Source: an uncultured Bacteroidota bacterium
GTDB lineage: Bacteria; Bacteroidota; Bacteroidia; Chitinophagales; Chitinophagaceae
Assembly (NCBI GenBank): GCA_903851455.1
Contig: CAINOM010000278.1
Span: 1-7,906 of the forward strand
Length of the DNA: 7,906 bases
Direction of reading: 5' to 3'
The position numbers and the translations under genes are program-made. Shown here in pieces: positions 1-5,485 of this stretch (its first letter is position 1; every line of letters starts with the position of its first letter). The notes beneath the pieces were generated by a model. The model did no database searches. It was given only the letters and a program-made list of their open reading frames with translations, and was not told the DNA's origin.

Positions 1-1
1 G

Positions 2-325
2 AACAAGAGCGGCATGAAGGTGTTTATCATTCAGAATATTGATAAGAAGATACCGCTGGAGACCATAGCCAAGAACAAAGGGCTAACGCTGCCAGACCTT
101 CTTATTGAGATGGAAACCATTGTGGCCAGCGGCACCCGCCTGAACCTTGACTATATACTGGAGCAGGAACTGGACGAAAACGAACAGGAAGATATTTTCG
201 ACTATTTCCGCGGCAGTCATGACGATGATATGGATAGCGCCTTCGAAGAATTCAAAGACCGGGATGTTAGTGTGGAGCATCTGAAGATGATGCGCATCAA
301 GTTTATGAGCGAGTACGCCAATTAA
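2..325 (+). CDS. recQ: ATP-dependent DNA helicase RecQ, C-terminal end (5'-truncated by the window)
   Basis: The reading frame is open from base 2 (first codons N-K-S-G), so the ATG at 14 is internal and the gene continues off the left edge. The 107 visible residues match, from memory, the extreme C-terminus of Bacteroidota RecQ. They include the IIQNIDKKIPLETIAKNKGL segment, a helix-turn-helix-like region seen after the RQC/HRDC parts, and then an acidic tail (ELDENEQEDIFDYF, SHDDDMDSAFEEF). RecQ is a 3'-5' superfamily 2 helicase that unwinds forked and recombination intermediates in DNA repair. None of the helicase motifs lie in this window, so the assignment rests on the tail alone. The gene ends in TAA and is followed 27 bp later by a strong terminator. 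It converges with the metal-dependent regulator. Confidence 0.85.
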   Translation, partial: NKSGMKVFIIQNIDKKIPLETIAKNKGLTLPDLLIEMETIVASGTRLNLDYILEQELDENEQEDIFDYFRGSHDDDMDSAFEEFKDRDVSVEHLKMMRIKFMSEYAN

Positions 326-326
326 A

Positions 327-355
327 ATTCCAAAAAGTAAATTCCAAATTCCAAA
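327..355. repeat. Three short direct ATTCCAAA repeats after recQ
   Basis: ATTCCAAA occurs at 327-334, 341-348 and 348-355, the last two sharing one base. The third copy runs into the left arm of the terminator hairpin. This is an A/T-rich intergenic simple repeat with no coding capacity. It may be slippage-derived filler, and no function is claimed. Confidence 0.5.
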
Positions 356-384
356 AATCCCGGTAGGCTCTATCGGGATTTTTT
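353..384. terminator. Bidirectional rho-independent terminator between recQ and the DtxR-family gene
   Basis: AAAAATCCCG (353-362) pairs perfectly with CGGGATTTTT (374-383). The stem extends inward through GTAG/CTAT (one G-U pair) to a 3-nt loop, giving about 14 bp. The right arm ends in six T on the + strand. On the - strand the same hairpin ends in TTTTT, so it can end transcripts from both convergent genes: recQ (+) stops at 325 and the regulator (-) stops at 452. Confidence 0.85.
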
Positions 385-451
385 ATGGCCTACACTACTT
401 CGCATTCCTAGTGAAGAATGCAAGTATAGCGCATCTCAATTTTCAAATTGA

Positions 452-1126
452 TCACTCGTGCACCAGCAGATTATCAGCAAATATCTTGGATACCGTGGTG
501 TTGGGGCCACTCTTTATGCTGATGACTATGGAATTGTCAAAAGGTATTTTCTCGATCAGCAATACTTTGGTGCCGATGCCGATATCGAGTTTCTTAAGGT
601 ATTGAAGGAATGATGTGCTTGTATCTTTAACGCCGACTACCTGACAAGCCTTACCCTCTGCCACTTCGGAGAGGATGGTCTTGTAAATGTCGGCCATCTC
701 ACCGCTGGCCGATGGTATGGGGTCGCCATGGGGGTCGTATTGCGGGAAGCCGAGGAATTTATCGAGCTTGTCAGCGAGGAGCGGATTGTGGATGTGTTCG
801 AGTTGTTCGGCAATATCGTGTACCTCATCCCAGGAGTATTCCAGCTTTTCCAGTAGAAACACCTCCCACAGCCTGTGTTTGCGTATGATGAGCAGCGCTA
901 TCTTTTTTCCTTTTTCCGTAAGTCTTACACCCTTGCTCTTTTCATACTGTATCAGTTTCTTGTCCACCAACTTCTTCAGCATGTCCACCACGGACGCAGG
1001 ATTGTTGTTCAGCGCCTCTGCTATTGCAGTCGGGCTGATCTTCACCTTCGTCTCTTTCCCGAGGTGATATATCACCTTTAAGTAATTCTCTTCCGAAAGC
1101 GTCTGTATGTGACTGGTGGTACTCAT
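452..1126 (-). CDS. DtxR/MntR-family metal-dependent transcriptional regulator
   Basis: This 224-residue protein has the full three-part DtxR layout. Residues about 8-75 form the winged helix DNA-binding domain (EENYLKVIYHL, then AIAEALNNNPASVVDMLKKL as the recognition region, and RLTEKGK as the wing). Residues about 76-138 form the dimerisation and metal-binding domain. Residues about 155-224 form an SH3/FeoA-like domain. Aligned by eye to DtxR and MntR, the candidate metal ligands are H84, E88, H103, E107, E110 and H111. The DtxR Cys102 position is Glu (E107), as in MntR, which favours Mn2+ over Fe2+ sensing. The DtxR Met10/MntR Asp8 position looks like N14. The DPHGDPIP motif after the metal site is typical of the family. 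Such proteins repress metal-uptake genes when metal is plentiful. A DtxR-box-like dyad lies 35-50 bp upstream, suggesting autoregulation. The neighbour on the other side is a divergent porin-like gene. Family is confident; metal specificity is inferred. Confidence 0.93.
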   Translation of the reverse strand: MSTTSHIQTLSEENYLKVIYHLGKETKVKISPTAIAEALNNNPASVVDMLKKLVDKKLIQYEKSKGVRLTEKGKKIALLIIRKHRLWEVFLLEKLEYSWDEVHDIAEQLEHIHNPLLADKLDKFLGFPQYDPHGDPIPSASGEMADIYKTILSEVAEGKACQVVGVKDTSTSFLQYLKKLDIGIGTKVLLIEKIPFDNSIVISIKSGPNTTVSKIFADNLLVHE

Positions 1127-1140
1127 TTTGTAAATGTAGG

Positions 1141-1183
1141 AAACATTAGCGAGTACAAAAATTAGTCATACCTAATAATGTTT
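1141..1183. promoter_or_regulatory. Candidate operator: DtxR-box-like dyad nested in a wider inverted repeat
   Basis: Inner dyad: ATTAG at 1161-1165 and CTAAT at 1172-1176 with a 6-nt centre. Read on the - strand it is ATTAGGTATGACTAAT, which resembles the TTAGG...CCTAA half-sites of known DtxR/IdeR boxes. Outer dyad: AAACATTA at 1141-1148 pairs perfectly with TAATGTTT at 1176-1183. The site sits 35-50 bp upstream of the regulator's ATG, where it could cover its promoter. It lies about 100 bp upstream of the predicted porin -33 element. Binding is inferred from position and resemblance only. Confidence 0.5.
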
Positions 1184-1235
1184 TTTTGTTTTGTCAAATA
1201 AATAAAATAAGTTTGCTAAAATTTTTACGATCACT

Positions 1236-1271
1236 CGTATTAGCTGATAACCTTAGCGTATTAATAACCTT
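1236..1271 (+). repeat. Paired direct repeat upstream of the porin promoter, possible regulator site
   Basis: CGTATTA at 1236-1242 and again at 1257-1263 are 21 bp apart, about two helical turns. Each is followed by ATAACCTT, after a 4-nt gap in the first copy (1247-1254) and directly in the second (1264-1271). The second copy ends 5 bp before the predicted -33 element. The phasing is what would be expected of a protein bound twice on one DNA face next to a promoter. Chance duplication in A/T-rich DNA cannot be excluded. Confidence 0.4.
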
Positions 1272-1276
1272 TGTGA

Positions 1277-1308
1277 ATTGCCAATATGAAATCGCTCATT
1301 TACCTTTG
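1277..1308 (+). promoter_or_regulatory. Bacteroidota-type promoter for the porin gene (-33 ATTG, -7 TACCTTTG)
   Basis: TACCTTTG at 1301-1308 matches the Bacteroidota -7 consensus TAnnTTTG exactly. A TTG (1278-1280) lies 20 bp upstream, within the usual spacing to the -33 element. Transcription would start near 1313-1316, giving a leader of only about 6-9 nt before the ATG at 1322. This also argues against the in-frame ATG at 1286, which would lie upstream of the transcript. Confidence 0.6.
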
Positions 1309-1321
1309 CCCGCCCGAAACC

Positions 1322-2677
1322 ATGAAGAAATTACAAAACATAATAAAAGCACTACCGCTGGCATTGATATGCCTGGCATTGTGCTATTTGCCTGCAGCAG
1401 CACAGGATAAAGCACCGCAGGCCGACAGCACCCATCAGGATCGCTTCAACCTCCACTTTCAAACCACTTACATTTATCAATACAAGCCAATGTTTGGTGC
1501 GAGCTATAGCGGGCCGCACAGTTTAAGTACCGCCGAAGAAAGAGATAACTCCATCACGGCAACCCTGTTTTTTGGTGTGCGGCTATGGAAAGGCGCAGAA
1601 TTATACATCAATCCGGAAGTGGCCGGCGGGAGTGGCCTCAGCGGGGCTTATGGCATGGCAGCATCTACCAATGGGGAGACCTTCCGCGTTGGAGACCCAT
1701 CCCCTACGCTATATCTCGCGCGTGGTTATCTGAAACAGACCATTGCACTAAGTAAAACAACTACCGCTGTAGATGATGCATACAACCAATTGCCTGCAAG
1801 GTATGCAAGCCGTTCCTTGTCGTTCTATCTTGGCAAATTTGGCCTCGGCGACCTGTTTGACAATAACGCTTATGCTTCCGGTCCGCGCACGTCGTTTCTC
1901 AACTGGTGCCTGATGAGCAATGGGGCGTGGGACTATGCGGCCAACCTCCGCGGGTATACATACAGTTTCACTACTGTGCTGCAATGGGACAACATGACCT
2001 ACAAGGCTGCGCTGGCTGCATTGCCAACAGTTGCTAACGGCGACGACCTGAATACGAACCTGGGCCAGGAATACAGCATCAATGGAGAGGTAACCCGCGC
2101 TTACAAACTGCGTAAGAGAGACGGCCACTTGCGGTTATTAGCCTACTACAACAATGGCGACATGGGCAATTACAACCAGGCTCTTGCCCAGGCATGGCCA
2201 TGGTTTGGACCATCGGTGATCGACACACGCAAATTGGGTCGCGACAAATATGGTGTTGGTTTAAATTTCGATCAGCAGTTGAGCAGTACGCTTGGCATCT
2301 TCGGCCGCGCAGGATGGAATGACGGACAAAACGAAACATGGTGTTTTACTGAGGCCGACCAAACCGTATCCCTGGGACTGGTGCTTAATGGCGCCGGATG
2401 GAAGCGCAAGGACGATAATGTAGGTGTGGCGATCGTAGCAAATGGATTGTCTCAGGCGCATCAGAAATACCTCGCTGCCGGTGGCCTCGGATTTCAGTTG
2501 GGTGATGGCAAACTAAATTATGCTAACGAAACCGTTGCTGAATGCTATTATAACTTAAAACCTGTAGCGGCCGGTATCTGGCTTTCTCTTGACTATCAAT
2601 TCGCCCTCAACCCCGGTTACAATCAAGATCGCGGCGCGGTGAATGTCTTTTCTTTCCGGGCGCATGTGGAATTGTAG
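1322..2677 (+). CDS. OprB-like carbohydrate-porin family outer-membrane beta-barrel
   Basis: The protein has 451 residues from the chosen start. A typical signal peptide begins there (KK, then LPLALICLALCYLP, with AAA-Q giving likely cleavage after residue 27). An in-frame ATG at 1286 would add 12 residues in front of the signal and lies upstream of the predicted transcription start. The mature part is rich in alternating amphipathic strands with aromatic residues (FNLHFQTTYIYQYKP, ATLFFGVRLW, GIWLSLDYQFA) and ends in a strand-like FSFRAHVEL. This composition and the E-L-Y-I-N-P-E-V-A-G-G segment resemble OprB-type carbohydrate-selective porins, which let small solutes diffuse across the outer membrane. 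Substrate cannot be read from the sequence. Placement divergent from a DtxR/MntR-like regulator suggests a metal-linked role, by analogy with the manganese porin MnoP of Bradyrhizobium. It ends 7 bp from the convergent methyltransferase stop, with no clear terminator between. Confidence 0.75.
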   Translation: MKKLQNIIKALPLALICLALCYLPAAAQDKAPQADSTHQDRFNLHFQTTYIYQYKPMFGASYSGPHSLSTAEERDNSITATLFFGVRLWKGAELYINPEVAGGSGLSGAYGMAASTNGETFRVGDPSPTLYLARGYLKQTIALSKTTTAVDDAYNQLPARYASRSLSFYLGKFGLGDLFDNNAYASGPRTSFLNWCLMSNGAWDYAANLRGYTYSFTTVLQWDNMTYKAALAALPTVANGDDLNTNLGQEYSINGEVTRAYKLRKRDGHLRLLAYYNNGDMGNYNQALAQAWPWFGPSVIDTRKLGRDKYGVGLNFDQQLSSTLGIFGRAGWNDGQNETWCFTEADQTVSLGLVLNGAGWKRKDDNVGVAIVANGLSQAHQKYLAAGGLGFQLGDGKLNYANETVAECYYNLKPVAAGIWLSLDYQFALNPGYNQDRGAVNVFSFRAHVEL

Positions 2678-2684
2678 TCGCTTT

Positions 2685-3611
2685 TTACTTCTCTATCAAA
2701 AAACACTTCCTGTTTAACTTCCCCTGGAAATCAAAAGGTGTGGTAGCGGCGGTTATGTCTTTTACCGTAAGCGCAGGTATACTATCCCGCTCCAGCACAA
2801 AATCCTTGTAGTTGTTGCTGAAGTAGATCTTGCCGCCATCGTTGCAGCCCTTCAGTAATTTTTTTAGCAGGAACACATGGTCGCGCTGCACGTCAAAATT
2901 ATCTTCCATCCGCTTGCTGTTGGAGAACGTGGGCGGATCGCAGATGATGAGATCGAAGGCATCGGCTGGCATATAGTCCAGCCACTCCATTACGTCACCG
3001 TGTACAAAGTCGTGCTGTGTATCTTTATACAGTTTGTTGTACTGCATGTTGCGCTTTGCCCAGTTGAGGTAGGTCTTTGAAAGATCTACAGAAGTTATGC
3101 TCCGTGCGCCGCCATCTGCTGCGTATACACTGAATGAGCCGGTATAGCAAAACAGGTTCAGCACATTCTTCCCTTTGGCCTGGTCTCTCACAATGCCGCG
3201 TGTAATACGGTGATCGAGAAATAAACCGGTGTCCAAATAATCAGTAAGGTTTATGATAAAGTTGAGGCCACCCTCGGGTACAATACGCTCCACTTTTTGC
3301 TCATCAAATTTCTCGTACTGCCCTTGCCTTCCCGCCTTTCTCTGCCGCACCTTCATAAAAATATTATCCTGTTCTATCTCCAGCACTGTCGCCAACACCT
3401 CTTTGCAGCTTTGCAGCCATGCGGCATGTTCTTCATCCTCCATGCCGTGCCTGCGCTTATATTCCGCAGCGTGCACTACTCCATTGTACCATTCTATTGC
3501 AAAGGGGAATTCCGGCAGGTCGTGATCATAAAACCTGTAGCAGGCTATTTCCTGCCGCTTTGCGATCTTGCCGATGTGCTTGTGCACCTTCAGCAGCCGG
3601 TTTTGGAACAT
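2685..3611 (-). CDS. rlmK: Stand-alone RlmK-type class I SAM-dependent 23S rRNA methyltransferase
   Basis: The protein has 308 residues, starting at MFQNRLLKVHKHIGK. This start matches the beginning of the RlmK half of E. coli RlmKL (FxNRLxKxxKHxGK, then CYRxYDxDxPE). The frame stays open upstream to 3752, but that extension is not family-like. Visible motifs: NLTDYLDTGLFLDHR (residues 121-135), SAM-binding motif I NVLNLFCYTGSFS (149-161), acidic motif II SVDLS (174-178), catalytic-region motif DPPTFSNSKRMED (225-237), then FDVQRDH (239-245) and FSNNYKDF (264-271). In E. coli the RlmK domain makes m7G2069 in 23S rRNA and is fused to the THUMP-containing RlmL domain that makes m2G2445. Here only the RlmK part is present. 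The cytoplasmic function is inferred from homology. The more general RlmI-like family is the alternative, but the FSNSKRMED and FDVQRDH motifs favour RlmK. It is convergent with the porin gene and divergent from the first propeller gene. Confidence 0.88.
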   Translation of the reverse strand: MFQNRLLKVHKHIGKIAKRQEIACYRFYDHDLPEFPFAIEWYNGVVHAAEYKRRHGMEDEEHAAWLQSCKEVLATVLEIEQDNIFMKVRQRKAGRQGQYEKFDEQKVERIVPEGGLNFIINLTDYLDTGLFLDHRITRGIVRDQAKGKNVLNLFCYTGSFSVYAADGGARSITSVDLSKTYLNWAKRNMQYNKLYKDTQHDFVHGDVMEWLDYMPADAFDLIICDPPTFSNSKRMEDNFDVQRDHVFLLKKLLKGCNDGGKIYFSNNYKDFVLERDSIPALTVKDITAATTPFDFQGKLNRKCFLIEK

Positions 3612-3624
3612 GGTCAGTTTTTCT

Positions 3625-3673
3625 GTTGTCAAGCGTATCTGTTTGATTGTAAAAGTACTGTGTTTTTGACAAC
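3625..3673. repeat. Inverted repeat in the divergent rlmK/propeller intergenic region
   Basis: GTTGTCAA (3625-3632) and TTGACAAC (3666-3673) are perfect 8-bp inverted copies separated by 33 bp, about four helical turns centre to centre. They lie in the 139-bp gap between two divergent genes. No convincing TAnnTTTG promoter was found there in either direction; the best near-matches are TAACTTAG at 3727-3734 (+) and TACTTTTA at 3650-3657 (-). The repeat may be regulatory or chance. Confidence 0.3.
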
Positions 3674-3750
3674 CATTTTTATCGTTCACGCAGTGTAAAC
3701 CAACAAATACAAAGGCGAAAACATAGTAACTTAGTATAAAAATCAACCTC

Positions 3751-5436
3751 ATGAAAACGAAATTTCACCTTTTGCCATTTCTTATTTTCGTAGTCTGCCA
3801 TGCGACAGCGCTGCACGGGCAGATCATCAGCACCATAGCAGGCAACGGCACTTCGGGCTATACGGGGACAGGCGGTCCGGCTACGGCTGCTGAACTATTC
3901 CATCCCAAAGGAACTGCCACCGACGATTCCGGCAATGTATACATTGCGGACGCGGACAACAATATGATCCGGAAAATAAGCTTGACCGGAACGATCACTA
4001 CTATTTGCGGCTACCTTGCCGGCGGCTTTAGTGGCGATGGCGGCCTTGCTATCTATGCAGGCCTGAGCCGTCCAAACAGTATAGCTATAGACCGGACAGG
4101 GAATATATACATCTGTGATGCAGATAACCAGCGTATCCGCAAAATAGATACCGCAGGCATTATTCATACAGTTGTAGGAGACGGGACGGGTGGTTATATT
4201 GGAGATGGCGGGCATGCTGCTACCGCTGAAATAAATGAACCCGGCGCTATAGCCGTAGACAAGCATGGTAATCTGTACATTGCTGACGAACTCAACAATG
4301 TTATAAGAAAAGTGGACACGGCCGGCATCATTACATCGTTTGCTGGCAATGGCGCAACCGGCTTCAGCGGGGAAGGCGGCCCGGCGACCGCGGCCACCAT
4401 AGGCTTCCCGTTTGGTGTGGCTTGCGATACAGCAGGAAATGTTTTTTTCTCACTGACGTATGAGGACCGGATCTGCAAAGTAGATCCCGCCGGCATCATG
4501 ACCACGTATGCCGGCGTTGGCAGCGGCGCAGGGGGCTTTGCCGGCGATGGCGGCCCTGCTACTGCGGCATCCATTGATAACCCATGGGGTATAGGTACCG
4601 ACCTCACCGGCAATGTATATATTGCGGACTTCGCTAACGAACGCATCCGCAAAGTGGACCTTGCGGGTAACATTACCACTTTTGCCGGAAATGGCGGTAC
4701 CGGCTTCTCGGGAGATGGATCTGCGGCCGTTGGCGCTAAATTGCGCGACCCTGCAGGTGTCTCCGCTGACGCCACCGGCAATGTTTATATTGCCGACTAC
4801 AACAATCACCGCATCCGCAAGGTGAGCATCGCCAATCACGCACCCTACTTTGTTAGCGGAGCTTCACAATCTATTACTGTTTGCGAAGACACAGCAATGT
4901 TCTCTATCAATTCTACGCTGGCTGTTGTTGACTCTGATAATGCACAACTGGAAACATGGAGCCAGGTCACTGCCCCCGTGCATGGTACACTGACAGCGTC
5001 TTATGGTACTTTCTCAACCGGCAGTACGTTGACACCCGCCGGCCTCTCTTATATACCGAACACAGGATATACAGGGCATGACTCCTTTAAGATCAGTGTG
5101 TCAGATAACATTGCAGCCGATACTATCACCGTTTACGTTACTGATACCAGCTGCGCTTCGACAACCTCGGTTGCAATGCAAAACAACGGCACATCAATGA
5201 TGACAATATTCCCTAACCCGGGTAATGGCCTATTTGAACTCAGTATTGCTGCCCCGTTGGATGAAAGTGCTCACGTTTTCATCACTGATCTTGATGGTAA
5301 AAAAGTAAACGAGTTCATTACAAACACGAACAAGCAAATCGCACTAGATATCGAAGCACCTTCGGGCATTTACCTGATCGAGGCTACCTCAGCACACAAC
5401 CACTGGAGCAATAAGCTGGTAATAACCGGCAAGTAG
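3751..5436 (+). CDS. T9SS-secreted NHL-repeat beta-propeller protein with cadherin/Ig-like domain
   Basis: The protein has 561 residues. Residues 1-23 form a signal peptide (KTK, hydrophobic core, cleavage near ALHG-Q24). Residues 24-362 are six NHL-type repeats of 56-58 residues, each with an AGNGxxGFSGDGGPATAA-like front half and a GNVYIADxxNxRIRKVD back half, predicted to form a six-bladed propeller. Residues about 363-465 form a cadherin/Ig-like module (VHGTLTASYGTF, LSYIPNTGYTGHDSFKISVSD) of the kind repeated in large adhesins. Residues about 484-561 are a T9SS type-A sorting domain with IFPNPGNGLFELS and a C-terminal VITGK. The protein should cross the inner membrane by Sec and the outer membrane by T9SS, to be released or anchored at the surface. 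Its ligand or activity is unknown; NHL propellers usually bind rather than catalyse. Blade 4 (193-248) is degenerate. It lies 49 bp upstream of a paralogue on the same strand and may share its transcript. Confidence 0.9.
   Translation: MKTKFHLLPFLIFVVCHATALHGQIISTIAGNGTSGYTGTGGPATAAELFHPKGTATDDSGNVYIADADNNMIRKISLTGTITTICGYLAGGFSGDGGLAIYAGLSRPNSIAIDRTGNIYICDADNQRIRKIDTAGIIHTVVGDGTGGYIGDGGHAATAEINEPGAIAVDKHGNLYIADELNNVIRKVDTAGIITSFAGNGATGFSGEGGPATAATIGFPFGVACDTAGNVFFSLTYEDRICKVDPAGIMTTYAGVGSGAGGFAGDGGPATAASIDNPWGIGTDLTGNVYIADFANERIRKVDLAGNITTFAGNGGTGFSGDGSAAVGAKLRDPAGVSADATGNVYIADYNNHRIRKVSIANHAPYFVSGASQSITVCEDTAMFSINSTLAVVDSDNAQLETWSQVTAPVHGTLTASYGTFSTGSTLTPAGLSYIPNTGYTGHDSFKISVSDNIAADTITVYVTDTSCASTTSVAMQNNGTSMMTIFPNPGNGLFELSIAAPLDESAHVFITDLDGKKVNEFITNTNKQIALDIEAPSGIYLIEATSAHNHWSNKLVITGK
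3820..4836 (+). repeat. Six tandem 168-174-bp NHL coding repeats, first propeller
   Basis: Six units encode residues 24-80, 81-136, 137-192, 193-248, 249-306 and 307-362. The period is 168 bp, with 171 bp in unit 1 and 174 bp in unit 5 (two extra codons). The DNA is similar as well as the protein: GGCAATGTATA precedes ATTGCGGAC in units 1 and 5, and CGCATCCGCAA recurs in units 5 and 6. This points to internal duplication or exchange between units. Confidence 0.85.
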
Positions 5437-5485
5437 CAATAAGTTATAAGGTTGGGCGTTATTTGGCAGTCCTCATCCCTGCCTT

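Noticed and set aside
436..451. Hairpin TCAATTT/AAATTGA just past the DtxR-family stop as a dedicated terminator
   Set aside because: The stem is short and A/T-rich with a 2-nt loop and no following T-tract on the - strand. The strong hairpin at 353-384 is the better terminator.
411..605. Small + strand open frame (64 codons) after the recQ terminator
   Set aside because: It lies antisense to the 3' end of the DtxR-family gene, whose protein is clearly conserved, and shows no family features of its own.
1286..1321. Upstream ATG giving the porin 12 extra N-terminal residues
   Set aside because: The extra residues (KSLIYLCPPET) would precede a complete signal peptide, and this ATG lies upstream of the predicted transcription start.
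1322..1411. Lipoprotein signal in the porin (Cys at residues 17 and 21)
   Set aside because: Residues before either Cys do not fit a lipobox (LAL-C has Leu at -1), and a normal AAA-Q cleavage site follows.
3612..3752. 47-residue N-terminal extension of rlmK with a hydrophobic, signal-like start
   Set aside because: RlmK homologues begin at the MFxNRL segment. The extension fills the divergent intergenic region, and a signal peptide makes no sense for an rRNA methyltransferase.
4194..4781. Long antisense open frames across the propeller repeats (also 5674-6141)
   Set aside because: They follow from the repeated codon pattern of the sense genes. The proteins are low-complexity A/P/S-rich with periodic copies and no start or domain support.
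5437..5485. A separate promoter for the second propeller gene (TAAGGTTG at 5447-5454)
   Set aside because: It is one base off the -7 consensus with no suitable -33 element. Co-transcription with the upstream gene is simpler.
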